Assembly (NCBI GenBank): GCA_000716465.1
Contig: JNWL01000024.1
Span: 20,561 to 84,560 of the forward strand
Direction: 5' to 3'
Source: Streptomyces bikiniensis
Lineage (GTDB): Bacteria; Actinomycetota; Actinomycetes; Streptomycetales; Streptomycetaceae
Length of the DNA stretch: 64,000 nucleotides
The notes beneath the pieces were generated by a model. The model did not search any database and was not told the DNA's origin. It saw nothing but the letters and a program-made list of their open reading frames with translations. Positions within the stretch are counted from its first letter, which is position 1. Each line of letters opens with the position of its first letter. Positions 1 to 8,328 of this stretch are shown here, piece by piece. The position numbers and the translations under genes were made by a program.

Positions 1-421
1 GGCACGACCGTCGACACCGCCGCGGTCGCGGCGCGGAAGGAGAGGCGTGGCCGTGCTGGTCACGGGCGCCACCGGCAGAGTCGGCCGCCACGTGGCGAGC
101 GAGCCAGCGGAACAGGATCTGCCTGAAAGGTGGCCAGCAGGATCACCACCGGTGTCACCTTCACGGGGTACGGCCTCCGCCAGGATCGCGGCCCGGGTAC
201 AGGGCGCCGCGCTCGCCGCCGAGGCCCTCGGCGTGCAACCGCCCCGCAGTTGAACGGTTCACCTGGCGGAAGTCGCCGGGTGAACCACTCAGCCGTATTC
301 AAGGGTCTCTGTCAGGTCGGTCCGGTGACCGACCAGGGAGTGATCAGGGCCGGTCGTCTCGCCCGAGTGGTCGACGACGTCGCCGTTGGAGCGTTGTCCT
401 TGTGGTCACCTGTCCGGTCGC
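1..421. other. Gene-poor left edge with an NmrA-like gene fragment
   Basis: No intact gene was found. A GTG at 47, preceded by a good ribosome binding site (AAGGAGAGGC), opens a reading frame beginning with AVLVTGATGRVGRHV, the Rossmann nucleotide-binding start of NmrA/NAD(P)H-binding reductases. After about 20 residues the similarity ends and the frame becomes low-complexity, so this is the amino-terminal stub of a deleted reductase gene. The remaining bases hold nothing I can support. Confidence 0.45.
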
Positions 422-583
422 TCAGACGGGAACGACCGTGAGTTCCTGGAGGCAGACGTCGACGGCGGTGGAGTTCCAGCCGTTGGCGGCGTTGACGCCG
501 TTGCCGAGGTTGCCGTCCTTGTCGGCGAACGCGGGCGTGGTGGCCGAGAGAACGGCGACGGCGAGCAGGCGACAGGGGATGAT
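422..583 (-). pseudogene. Small secreted peptide gene without a normal start codon
   Basis: On the minus strand the frame closing at 422 encodes a short hydrophobic segment with a signal-peptidase-like AFA site, then a small mature peptide containing DGNLGNGVNAANGWNS and a single Cys, ending in VVPV. This looks like one of the small secreted peptides of Streptomyces. However, no ATG, GTG or TTG lies between the upstream in-frame stop at 617-619 and the signal peptide; the only candidates are two ATC codons at 578-583 or an internal CTG. The gene is therefore probably dead through loss of its start, unless an ATC start is used. I cannot name the family. Confidence 0.35.
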
Positions 584-725
584 CCTTCGCGTGTCCTGCC
601 AACGGCGCCGGGCCGCTCATGAACCTCACGCCGCGCCCTGGCGGCAAGCCCCTGCCACGGCCCCGAACGGTCTCCTCATCCTCGACCCACCCCGCGGACG
701 CCGACGACGGAGGCCTCCTCGGGGA

Positions 726-2375
726 CTACCGGGTCCTGAAGCGGCGGTAGAGGTTTCGGGCCACGTACACGCCCGGGCCGCCGAAGCCGACGATGTCGAC
801 ACGTCCGTCGCCGGTGACGTCGGCGAGGAAGCGGGGTTGGCGGCCGACCCGCCAGGCGCCGGCGGCGTCGCCGTACCCGAAGCCGCGGCAGACCAGCCGG
901 GCCTGGTCGAACGTGCCGTCGCCGAGGTTGTGGGAGACCCAGACCCCTTCGTCGCCGAAGCCGACGATGTCGGGGTTGCCGTCGCCGGTCACGTCGGCGA
1001 GGCACCTGAGGTGCTTCTCGGCGGTCCATCCCTGGGCGGTGCCGAAGTCGTTCAGGACGAGCTTCGAGGATGCGAAGGTGCCGTCGCCGAGGCCGCGCGC
1101 GACGACGACGCCGTGGGGGCCGAAGCCGACGACGTCCGGCGTCCCGTCGCCGGTGGTCTTGGCCAGGAACCGGGGGTGCTCGTCGGCCGAGGCCCATCCC
1201 TGGTCGGTTCCGAAGTCGTCGAGGACGTACAGGGGCTCGGCGAACGTGCCGTCCTCGTCCTGGAGGGAGATCCAGACGCCGTCGTCGTGGCAGCCGACGA
1301 CGTCGAGCCTGCCGTCGCCGGTGGTGTCGGCGAGGAAGCGGGGGTGTTTGTCCACGAGCCAGCCGCCGGCCTTTTCGCCGTGGCCGAACGCCTTGAGGGC
1401 CGACTCGCCGGACACCGGTTCGAACGTCCCGTCCTCGCCCCGGGGAGAGACACGGACGCCGTCGGCGGCGAGCACGACGACGGCAGGCTCGCCGCCACCC
1501 GTCACGTCCGCGAGGGTCCACAGGTCCGAGTGGCTGGACGAGGGCGCCGGACGGTGCAGGACGCGTTCCTCGTCCTCGAACGTGCCGTCGCCCCGGGCAG
1601 CCGCCGCCACCGCTCCCTTGGCGGGCTTGAGCCCGATGACTTCGGCCCGTCCCCCGCCCGTGGTGTCGGCGAGGAACCGCGCGCCGAGCCCGGCCCACCA
1701 ACCCGGCCGGCCGTCGGGAGAGGGGGCGGCTCCTTCGCTCTTCCACGCGCCGGCGTCAGGGGTGCTCCCGAACCGGTCGAGGACGAGCAGCATGTCGCTG
1801 AAGGAGGGCGTCGCCCCCGGAACGGGCCGCAGCGCGGCCGAGCGGTTCAGCCGCCAGGACCGGCGCCCGTTCCAGTGGTCCAGGGACACCCAGCGCAGGG
1901 CGGGGTCGGCGACGCGCTCGGGCTCGGCGGGGACGAGCCGCCACCGCTGGCTCTCCGCCTCCTCGTCGTACGTGCGCAGGACGACCGGGGCGGTGTTCTC
2001 GTCGGGTCCACCGAGGTCGAGGGCGACGTCTCCGGCCGCGCTCTCGATGAAGCAGAGCCCGGCCTCGCCCTCGACGGGGACGACGCGCCACTGCTGGCTC
2101 TTCTTGTTGTCGGCGGCGTCTTCTTGACGGACGCCACCGTCGGCGGCGGGCTGGTCGAGGACCTTGCCGCTGACCGCGTTGCGGATCACGTACACCTGCT
2201 CGTCCTGCGCGGACGGCACGGGGACGATCTGCCACTGCTCCGGGCTCGGCCCGTCCTCGGGGAGCTCGCGGACGACGAGCGTCTCGCCCCGTCCCGGTGC
2301 GGTCTCGGCGACGAGGGTCTTCCCCGTGGCGGCGTTGACGATCTCCAGTTTCAGTTCTTCCGTGGGCACGGGCAT
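726..2375 (-). CDS. Ricin-B-like / FG-GAP (VCBS) repeat protein
   Basis: A 549-residue protein. The first 200 residues resemble a ricin-type beta-trefoil: three QW-containing repeats (QWQIVPV, QQWRVVPV, QRWRLVP) alternate with segments such as YVIRNAVSGKVLD. The remainder is a run of FG-GAP/VCBS repeats with the recurring pattern RFLADTTGDGRxDVVGFG...DGTF, a calcium-binding beta-propeller motif. The start at 2375 is chosen for its GGAAGAGG ribosome binding site. No signal peptide or membrane segment is seen, so despite its lectin character it appears to be a cytoplasmic product that would need lysis or special export to reach a target. It lies 67 bp downstream of the lectin-like gene on the same strand and is probably co-transcribed with it. 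Its target is unknown. Confidence 0.8.
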   Translation of the reverse strand: MPVPTEELKLEIVNAATGKTLVAETAPGRGETLVVRELPEDGPSPEQWQIVPVPSAQDEQVYVIRNAVSGKVLDQPAADGGVRQEDAADNKKSQQWRVVPVEGEAGLCFIESAAGDVALDLGGPDENTAPVVLRTYDEEAESQRWRLVPAEPERVADPALRWVSLDHWNGRRSWRLNRSAALRPVPGATPSFSDMLLVLDRFGSTPDAGAWKSEGAAPSPDGRPGWWAGLGARFLADTTGGGRAEVIGLKPAKGAVAAAARGDGTFEDEERVLHRPAPSSSHSDLWTLADVTGGGEPAVVVLAADGVRVSPRGEDGTFEPVSGESALKAFGHGEKAGGWLVDKHPRFLADTTGDGRLDVVGCHDDGVWISLQDEDGTFAEPLYVLDDFGTDQGWASADEHPRFLAKTTGDGTPDVVGFGPHGVVVARGLGDGTFASSKLVLNDFGTAQGWTAEKHLRCLADVTGDGNPDIVGFGDEGVWVSHNLGDGTFDQARLVCRGFGYGDAAGAWRVGRQPRFLADVTGDGRVDIVGFGGPGVYVARNLYRRFRTR

Positions 2376-2442
2376 CGTGGTGCCTCTTCCAGGCGGTGCG
2401 GATGTCGGTTCGGGACGGACGGGGTACGGCGGTGGCCGTGGA

Positions 2443-3162
2443 TCACGTGAAGACGTGGTGGTACGGGACGTTCCACTCGCTGGGCAGGCGCGGGTAGAAC
2501 GTGTTGATGACCGTCCCGGTGAAGTCCCCGCCCCAGTTGTAGGTGAGGCGCACCTCGCTGTTGGCCGCCACCGCGTGGTCCTTGAATCCGAGGATGGCGT
2601 CGGGGTGGGTGATGGGCACGAAGGTGAGCCCGCCCCACGGTGTGACCGTGACGATCCAGAGCTGGGTGTCCTCGGGTGCGCCGTTCTTCCCGCGCCACTT
2701 GTCGCCCACCTTGTCGGGCAGACCCACCTGGACGGTGTCGGCCGTGCTTCGGGGGGCGTCCTGGTGGACGGTGACGCGCCTGCGCTGCGGCTTGGGCGTG
2801 CCGTCGTCACCGCGTCCGGCTGCGGCGTCGCCCGCGGCGGCGGGCTTGGGCGTCACCTGGCCCGCGGCGCTCTCGATGACGTAGAGCGGGCGCTGCCCGA
2901 AGAAGCCGGCAGGAGTGACGTACCAGAGGTGACCCTTCGCCTCCTTGGTAGCCGGGTCGAGGGGGGTGGCCAGCTGGACGCCCTTGTCGTGGCTCTCCTC
3001 GCTCAGCTCGGCGGGCCGCAGATAACCGCCGTTGAAGGCGTGGACGAGCATGACCGGCCGGTTCTCGACCAGCGCCGCCACGATCGCGTTGTCATAACTG
3101 TTCACCGCCACCGGGCCGCCGACCACCAAATTCGACATCGCCGTGCGCTCTTGGGTGTACAT
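2443..3162 (-). CDS. Lectin-like protein of unknown function
   Basis: A 239-residue protein without signal peptide or membrane segment. It contains segments such as HLWYVTPAG and PLYVIESAAGQ, which resemble the QW-type strands of the neighbouring ricin-like proteins, then an Ala/Gly-rich linker and a second half rich in aromatic beta-strand patterns ending in WNVPYHHVFT. The ATG at 3162 has an AGGCGAGG ribosome binding site; a second ATG at 3138 is possible but has a weak site. It is divergent from the pore-former gene across a 404-bp intergenic region and leads a two-gene unit with the FG-GAP protein. I infer a carbohydrate-binding or accessory role only from this context. Confidence 0.6.
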   Translation of the reverse strand: MYTQERTAMSNLVVGGPVAVNSYDNAIVAALVENRPVMLVHAFNGGYLRPAELSEESHDKGVQLATPLDPATKEAKGHLWYVTPAGFFGQRPLYVIESAAGQVTPKPAAAGDAAAGRGDDGTPKPQRRRVTVHQDAPRSTADTVQVGLPDKVGDKWRGKNGAPEDTQLWIVTVTPWGGLTFVPITHPDAILGFKDHAVAANSEVRLTYNWGGDFTGTVINTFYPRLPSEWNVPYHHVFT

Positions 3163-3566
3163 CGCGGAAACCTCGCCTTTTCTGGAGGGGAGAAAAATTC
3201 TTCGGACGCTCGATTCGGCCGTCCATCACGTCACATCACCGCGGGACGAGCCGGCTTCGTCGAAGAAGTGCAGAAAACCGAATCAATGGCTGAGATGGAA
3301 AGGTCGTCCACGGCAGTGCCTGAGGTCACGGTACCCGTGGGCAGGGGTGCCGAAAAGTCATCGATCGAGTGACGGAAGAAGAAAGGTCACTTCACCGGCG
3401 TTTCGGAAGTGATTTCTGAAAATCGATCACTCGATGGAGGGTGGCGCGCGGATGTGCCTTTCCGGGGCGAGAGGGGGTGCGGTAATTTCGCCTGACGGAG
3501 CGTGCGCAGATTTCTGTTTACATTTCACCGAGCGCGGTTCGGTCGAGATCAGTCGAGGACGGATAG
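3163..3566. promoter_or_regulatory. Divergent intergenic region with a 9-bp inverted repeat
   Basis: This 404-bp region separates the divergent lectin-like and pore-former genes and is clearly richer in A/T than its surroundings. It contains an exact inverted repeat, ATCGAGTGA at 3364-3372 and TCACTCGAT at 3427-3435, whose half-sites are 54 bp apart. That arrangement could be a pair of operator half-sites shared by both promoters. I could not assign convincing -35/-10 hexamers. Confidence 0.35.
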
Positions 3567-4661
3567 ATGCCTTCCACCGCATACAGCCTGGCTGACGCCA
3601 AGCGTCAGCCGCTGACGAAGAAGAACCTGCGGGAACTCAACATCGAACAGACCTGGCAGTCCATCCTGGACCACCCCAACCTGGTCTACGTCGACGCCTC
3701 CGGGGCGAAGCACAAGCCCGTCGGGTTCTCCGTGAACAAGTCGAGCTTCGGCACCTTCCCCGGGACCGCGTTCCAGCTGGGCTGGCTCGCCTACATGAAC
3801 CTCGGGGAACCGCTGATCGAAGTGCGGGGCGACATCGGCCAGCCCCCGCCCGACACCTTCTCCTCACGCACCTACGTCAACCGCAGCCAGTCCGAGATGA
3901 CCTTCACCGACTCCGTCGACTTCACCGTCTCCAACGGGGTCACGTGGTCGCTGCATGGGGACGCCAAGCTCACCTTCGGCGGCAGCGTCGGCGCCTCGCT
4001 GCAACTGCAGCTGCAGAACCAGCTCCGCCTGGACCTCCAGTCGCAACTCGCCGCGTCGTGCCAGAACGGGACGGCGAACAAGAACGCGAACACGGTGACC
4101 AACAAGAACAGCAAGGACAGCGTCGGCGTCGACAACGCCAACACCACCGAGACATCCGCGAGCAGCTCCGCGACGAACTCCTCGTCGAACACGATGACCA
4201 ACTCGGTGGGGTTCACCACCTCTGGCAGCGCCACCGGCAACGCGTCGCTCAACGCGCAGCTGGCCCTGGGCATCGCGGCCACTGTCGGCGGCTCCCTGAA
4301 CACCAGCTGGGCCTCGAAGTCGCAGATCTCCGGCAAGGTCCCCCCGAACTCCCGCGTGCAGACCATCGTCTCGCAGCGGCGCACCCGCAGGCAGTACACC
4401 TACGAGATCCCGGTGACCTTCTCCGGCCTGATCGCGGTGCAGTACGCCGTGCCGGTGGCGGTCCTGTCTCCGCCGCAGCCCGGCACCTACCCCGGCCTCA
4501 GCCGGATGGTCGCCCGCGACGTCGGCGACATCGACCTGGCCCCCGGAGGCTTCCGCATGAAGGGACTGGCCGAGGTCGTCTCCGCCCTGGAGGTCCACCA
4601 CACGATGCTCGACGGCGAGAGCCTGCCCGTCAGCCGGCAGACGCTCCACAAGCAACCCTGA
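3567..4661 (+). CDS. Aerolysin/ETX-MTX2-like beta-pore-forming protein
   Basis: A 364-residue protein with no signal peptide. The first 100 residues form a head with LGWLAYMNLGEPLIEVRG; then come alternating polar/hydrophobic strands from about residue 110, a long Ser/Thr/Asn/Gly-rich stretch around 165-230, and the segment GKVPPNSRVQTIVSQRR followed by YTYEIPVTFSGLIAVQY. This order (strand pair, Ser/Thr-rich amphipathic hairpin, then VPPxxxV and a final strand pair) is what is seen in aerolysin-fold toxins of the ETX/MTX2 type, where the Ser/Thr-rich hairpin inserts as a beta-barrel. A conserved spacing to the next gene (40 bp) suggests an operon. The assignment rests on pattern recognition, not on a search; a non-toxic structural role is possible. 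Confidence 0.6.
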   Translation: MPSTAYSLADAKRQPLTKKNLRELNIEQTWQSILDHPNLVYVDASGAKHKPVGFSVNKSSFGTFPGTAFQLGWLAYMNLGEPLIEVRGDIGQPPPDTFSSRTYVNRSQSEMTFTDSVDFTVSNGVTWSLHGDAKLTFGGSVGASLQLQLQNQLRLDLQSQLAASCQNGTANKNANTVTNKNSKDSVGVDNANTTETSASSSATNSSSNTMTNSVGFTTSGSATGNASLNAQLALGIAATVGGSLNTSWASKSQISGKVPPNSRVQTIVSQRRTRRQYTYEIPVTFSGLIAVQYAVPVAVLSPPQPGTYPGLSRMVARDVGDIDLAPGGFRMKGLAEVVSALEVHHTMLDGESLPVSRQTLHKQP

Positions 4662-4701
4662 CCACGCGGCACCGCCCCCACGACGACCAGAGGTGACGAC
4701 C

Positions 4702-5208
4702 ATGGTGTTCGACAACATCTTCAACTCCGCCGGCAAGGGCGCGGGGCTCTTTTCCGTGACCACCGACAGCACCAAGCCCCGGCCCGGCGAGGACATCGAC
4801 TTCGAGGACTCCGACGAGGGCACGTACGACGACACGAGCACGAGCCTGTTCAACAACGCGATCCACGGGGCCTCCTCCCGCGCGAAGATCGTCCAGGAGA
4901 CATCGCCCGAAGCGCGGGCCGTCCTGGGCTTCCTCGGTTCCTTCATCCAGGCCACCCAGGCGTCCGCCGGCGCGCAGGCCCAGTACGCCCAGGATCCCGG
5001 CTCGGTGACCAAGGCCGCCTCCGACGGCATGCAGGAGGCCAGGGAGACGGTGGAAAGGGAGGGAGATCTGCAGAAGGACGAGGACCTGGAGAGCAGGCCG
5101 AGGAAGAGCGAGTTCACCAAACCGCCCAAGACCCCGGACGCTCCGAAGGCCCCAGAGGCTCCCAAGGCGCCCCAGGCGACTGCGGAGAAGCCGTCCCGTT
5201 CTCAGTGA
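4702..5208 (+). CDS. Small acidic/proline-rich partner of the pore-former
   Basis: A 168-residue protein. It opens with VFDNIFNSAGKGAGLFSVTTD, has an acidic middle (EDIDFEDSDEGTYDD) and an Ala/Gln-rich helix-forming stretch, and ends in a tail of PKTPDAPKAPEAPKAP type repeats. The ATG at 4702 is preferred over the in-frame GTG at 4693 because AGAGGTGA is correctly spaced for it. It lies 40 bp after the pore-former gene and before a strong terminator, so the two probably form one operon. I do not recognise the family; an adaptor, chaperone or immunity role for the pore-former is only inference. Confidence 0.6.
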   Translation: MVFDNIFNSAGKGAGLFSVTTDSTKPRPGEDIDFEDSDEGTYDDTSTSLFNNAIHGASSRAKIVQETSPEARAVLGFLGSFIQATQASAGAQAQYAQDPGSVTKAASDGMQEARETVEREGDLQKDEDLESRPRKSEFTKPPKTPDAPKAPEAPKAPQATAEKPSRSQ

Positions 5209-5220
5209 GGCTTCGGAAAG

Positions 5221-5260
5221 CACGAGGGGGCGGGGGCGAAACCGCCCCCGCCCCCTCGTG
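5221..5260. terminator. Bidirectional terminator, 18-bp perfect stem
   Basis: Perfect inverted repeat of 18 bp (5221-5238 and 5243-5260) with an AAAC loop, lying between the convergent genes ending at 5208 and 5263. It can serve both strands. Confidence 0.9.
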
Positions 5261-5262
5261 TG

Positions 5263-6789
5263 CTACACGGGGAGCAACTGCCACTGGCGGCCCCGGTGGT
5301 CGCCCTCGGCCCCGTCCTGCCTGACCGCTGTACGGGCGTTGGTGTCGACCCGCAGCAGCAGACCGCTGTTGCGGTTCGCGATCTCGTACACCCGCGGCGT
5401 GTCGGTCACGGAGCCCACCGGAATCAGCCTCCACTGCTGGTGGTGCGCGTCACTGCCCCCGTAGGAGCGCTGCGCGACCACCGCACCGGACAACTCCTGG
5501 GCCTCGGCGACCTCCAGGACCTTGCCGCTGCGCACGTTCTCGATCCGGTACAGGACCTCACCGTCGTTCTGCCCCGTCGCGATCAACCGCCAGCGCTGGT
5601 GGGCCTTGGGCGCGGCAAGGGCCTGATGGATCTCCGCCCCGTCCTTGAGGGACTCCCGCTGCACCCCCATCCGCAGCCGGCTGCGGACGTTGGCCCAGGA
5701 GACCACCGTGCCCGAATCGGGCAGCCCGCCCAGCCTCGCCGACGCGATCTTCCGGATCCGGTGGTTGAGGTGGTCGGCGATGTAGAGGGTGTCGACGCAG
5801 TCCACGACGAGACCGAACGGGTTGTTCAACTGGGCCGAAGCGGCCGGGCCGCCGTCACCGCCGAAGCCGGCACTGCCCGTGCCGGCGACCGTGCTGATCG
5901 TCCCGTCCGGGGCGACCTTCCGGACCCGGTGGTTTCGGTAGTCGGAGAGGTAGAGGGTGCCCGTACTGTCCACCGCCACCGCCACCGGGAGGTTCAGCCG
6001 AGCCGAAGCCGCTGGGCCCCCGTCACCGCTGAACCCCGCGGCGCCCGTGCCGGCGACCGTGCTGATCGTTCCGTCCGGCGCGACCTTCCGGACCCGGTGG
6101 TTGTCCGCGTCGGCGATGTAGAGGTTGCCCGCGCCGTCCACCGCCAGTCCGTACGGACGGTTCAGCTGGGCCGAAGCCGCCGGGCCGCCGTCTCCCCTGG
6201 AGCCCGCCGTCCCGGTGCCCGCGATCGTACTGATCTTCCCGTCCGCGGTGACCTTCCGGACCCGGTGGTTGCCGTGGTCGGAGACGTAGAGGACGCCGTC
6301 ACCGTCGACCGCCGCTCCCAGCGCGTAGTTGATGCGGGCGGCGGTGGCGGAGCCGCCGTCACCGCCGAACCCCGCGGCGCCCGTGCCGACGGCCGTGCTG
6401 ATCGTTCCGTCCGGCGTGACCTTCCGGACCCGGTGGTTGGCGGAGTCGGTGATGTAGAGGTTGCCCGCGCCGTCCACCGCCACCTCTCGTGGGCAGTTCA
6501 ACTGGGCCGAGAGGGCAGGACCATTGTCGCCCCGGTAGCCCGCGACTCCGGTCCCCGCGACCGTACTGACCTTCCCGTCGGTCGTGACCTTCCGGACCCG
6601 GTGGTTGAAGTAGTCGGAGGAGTACAGGGTGCCGGTGCTGTCCACCGCCAGTCCGTACGGACCGTTCAGCTGGGCCGAAACGGCGGGCCCGTCATCTCCC
6701 TTGGATCCCGCGGTCTCGGTCCCCGCGATCGTGCTGATCGGAGAAGCGGTGTCCTCGGTACCGGTGGTTTCCGCCTGGGGGGTGCTCAT
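5263..6789 (-). CDS. NHL-repeat six-bladed propeller fused to ricin-type lectin domain
   Basis: A 508-residue protein. Residues about 18-353 are six tandem 56-residue NHL repeats of the pattern STxAGTGxAGxxGDGGPAxxAxLN, then GLAVDxxGNLYIxDxxNHRVRKV. Six repeats are exactly enough for a closed six-bladed propeller. From about residue 365 a ricin-type beta-trefoil follows, with HQRWRLIATG, HHQQWRLIPV and GRQWQLLPV. The ATG at 6789 has a GAAGGGA ribosome binding site; upstream in-frame ATGs are not needed. There is no signal peptide. It converges on the pore-former operon and shares its ricin-like domain type with the protein at 726, so it probably belongs to the same functional group. Partner and ligand are unknown. 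Confidence 0.85.
   Translation of the reverse strand: MSTPQAETTGTEDTASPISTIAGTETAGSKGDDGPAVSAQLNGPYGLAVDSTGTLYSSDYFNHRVRKVTTDGKVSTVAGTGVAGYRGDNGPALSAQLNCPREVAVDGAGNLYITDSANHRVRKVTPDGTISTAVGTGAAGFGGDGGSATAARINYALGAAVDGDGVLYVSDHGNHRVRKVTADGKISTIAGTGTAGSRGDGGPAASAQLNRPYGLAVDGAGNLYIADADNHRVRKVAPDGTISTVAGTGAAGFSGDGGPAASARLNLPVAVAVDSTGTLYLSDYRNHRVRKVAPDGTISTVAGTGSAGFGGDGGPAASAQLNNPFGLVVDCVDTLYIADHLNHRIRKIASARLGGLPDSGTVVSWANVRSRLRMGVQRESLKDGAEIHQALAAPKAHQRWRLIATGQNDGEVLYRIENVRSGKVLEVAEAQELSGAVVAQRSYGGSDAHHQQWRLIPVGSVTDTPRVYEIANRNSGLLLRVDTNARTAVRQDGAEGDHRGRQWQLLPV
5731..6738 (-). repeat. Six tandem 168-bp repeats (NHL blades)
   Basis: Six in-frame repeats of 168 bp encode the NHL blades of the protein at 5263. 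The repeats are highly alike at DNA level (for example the recurrent block giving NHRVRKV), so this segment is prone to recombination and copy-number change. Confidence 0.85.
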
Positions 6790-7566
6790 CGTCGTCCCTT
6801 CGCCGTTCACCGACCGCCTGTTACAGACGGTTGCGTATCGATTCCAGAAAGTCATAGGCGTGTCGGCTTGGCAAGATCACTTCCGAATGATCCTCGTGAA
6901 ACGTGTTGACGACGGCACCAGTCCCCTCCGCACATGGCGGGAAGCTTCTTCAGTGCGGCACCAAGGAGCCCGGCGGCCTTCGTGCCACCCGGACCCGCCG
7001 GCCCGCGACAGGTCGGCTCCCCTGGTCCGGCGGCCTTTTGTCCCCTCGCCGCCGGCCGCCCCGTCCAGAGGGCGGCCCAGGACCCCAGTCGGCTCCATGC
7101 TTCCGCCATCGCGACCGCAACGACCTCGATCCGGTGGCCGGAGCGCCGGTAGGCCGTCGCCGAGGTACGGAACTCGTCCGGGTCGGAGAGGGCGGATGCG
7201 ACGACCGCGTCGAACTGCCGCGCGGACGTACTCCTCGACTTCGGCCCGCCCACGGCTGGTGTCCGGCCGTACCGCGTCACCGCGATCCTGCGAGCCCGCA
7301 CCGAGCACGCCGGACGGGCGGTGCCGCCCGGCGCGCCCGTACTCCGTCAGGCCGGATGAGGGCCGCTCGGCGTCGCCAGACACCGGACACGAGCAGAACG
7401 CGACCGTCCCGTCCCCTGCACACAAGGGGTGGGGCCTGTCCGGCGTATCGGGCACGGCCCTGCCCCGCGTGGTTCCGCTCTTCCTCCGGGCTCGGCGAAC
7501 CGCCTACGCTCGGACCGTTTCGGTACGCGGCGATGCGCTCGTCCCCGGCGCAGTAAGGCGGTTTCC
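6790..7566. other. Degenerate region with a decayed zeta-toxin-like gene
   Basis: No intact gene was found in this 777-bp stretch. Apart from the zeta-toxin-like remnant listed separately, frames are short and low-complexity. The part nearest 6790 should carry the promoter of the NHL/ricin gene. Confidence 0.5.
7062..7220 (-). pseudogene. Zeta-toxin (UNAG kinase-like) fragment
   Basis: The minus-strand frame carries RQFDAVVASALSDPDEF, then RTSATAYRRSGHRIEVVAV and AMAEAWSRLG. I recognise this as the middle of Streptomyces zeta-toxin-like kinases, in which a nucleotide-binding core is followed by RIEVVALATxEAxSxLG. Neither the Walker A region nor the carboxy-terminal half is present in the same frame; the preceding piece (RAEVEEYVRAAVR) lies in another frame. 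It is therefore a frameshifted and truncated relic with no predicted activity. Confidence 0.45.
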
Positions 7567-8328
7567 GTGCCCGGATGGATGGACCTGGTGTACACCACGG
7601 CCGGCGGCGTCGTCGGTGCCGCGGTGACCAACCACCTCTCCATGCACCAGGAGCGCCGGCATCTGCGGGCGGCGGTCATGCAGCAGGTACTCCGCGTCAC
7701 CGCCGTGCGCGAGGGGGTGTACGACGTCGTGCCGGGTCGGAGGGGAAGCCCGCCGCGGCACCCGGCCGGAGGGTCGAGAACGCTCGCCGCGGCCCGGCTC
7801 GGCGTCATGGCGGTCCTGGAGGACGGCCGCGACGCCGAGCGGGCCCAGCAGGAAGCGGTCTCGGACCTCGTGGTGGCCGCGCTCTCAGCCGGTGTGCCCC
7901 GCAAGATCCTGGACTTCGCCGGCGGCGGCGAGGAGTACGCACTGCGGTGCGAGGTTGTCGCAGCGGTCGACCTGCGCCTGGGCGGGGTGCTCGGCGAACC
8001 GCTCGACGACCTCGTGACGCGCTGCGAGGAGTACCGGCAGGCAACGGCCCAGCTCCTCCTCCGGGCACTGTGGCACCCATGGCGGACGCGGCTGTGGATA
8101 CGCGTCCGCCTGCGCGCCCTGCGCCGGGAGGCCGCCGCGCTGCACCGCGGCCAGGAGGAGGCGATGTCCGTCCTGGCCCGGCCGGAGCACCTCGCCGCTC
8201 TCGACGGGCGCCTCGGCGACCCCCCTCCGCACCAGGACCCGCCCCACACCGAGGAGCCGGGGGCACGGTATAGGCGAGGTCCGGTGGACGGACCGGCCGG
8301 GCCGTCCGGCCGGGAACGCGCCGGTTGA
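7567..8328 (+). CDS. Hypothetical protein with N-terminal membrane-like segment
   Basis: A 253-residue protein starting at GTG 7567, behind AAGGCGG. It opens with PGWMDLVYTTAGGVVGAAVTN, a short hydrophobic stretch that could be a single membrane anchor, followed by a mostly helical, Arg/Glu-rich body and a disordered Pro/Gly-rich tail. Many Streptomyces proteins have this layout, with a short anchor and a cytoplasmic helical part. I do not recognise a named domain and no neighbour gives it a role. Longer upstream frames reaching back to 7429 have no ribosome binding site and are rejected. Confidence 0.55.
   Translation: MPGWMDLVYTTAGGVVGAAVTNHLSMHQERRHLRAAVMQQVLRVTAVREGVYDVVPGRRGSPPRHPAGGSRTLAAARLGVMAVLEDGRDAERAQQEAVSDLVVAALSAGVPRKILDFAGGGEEYALRCEVVAAVDLRLGGVLGEPLDDLVTRCEEYRQATAQLLLRALWHPWRTRLWIRVRLRALRREAAALHRGQEEAMSVLARPEHLAALDGRLGDPPPHQDPPHTEEPGARYRRGPVDGPAGPSGRERAG

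Noticed and set aside
402..2450. Long plus-strand frame over the FG-GAP gene
   Set aside because: Mirror of the repeat gene on the minus strand, with repetitive VAGDVGEE-type composition from G/C third positions. The minus-strand product has recognisable domains.
5731..6738. Regularly spaced repeats taken as a CRISPR-like array
   Set aside because: The 168-bp units are in frame and encode NHL blades; there are no short repeats with unique spacers.
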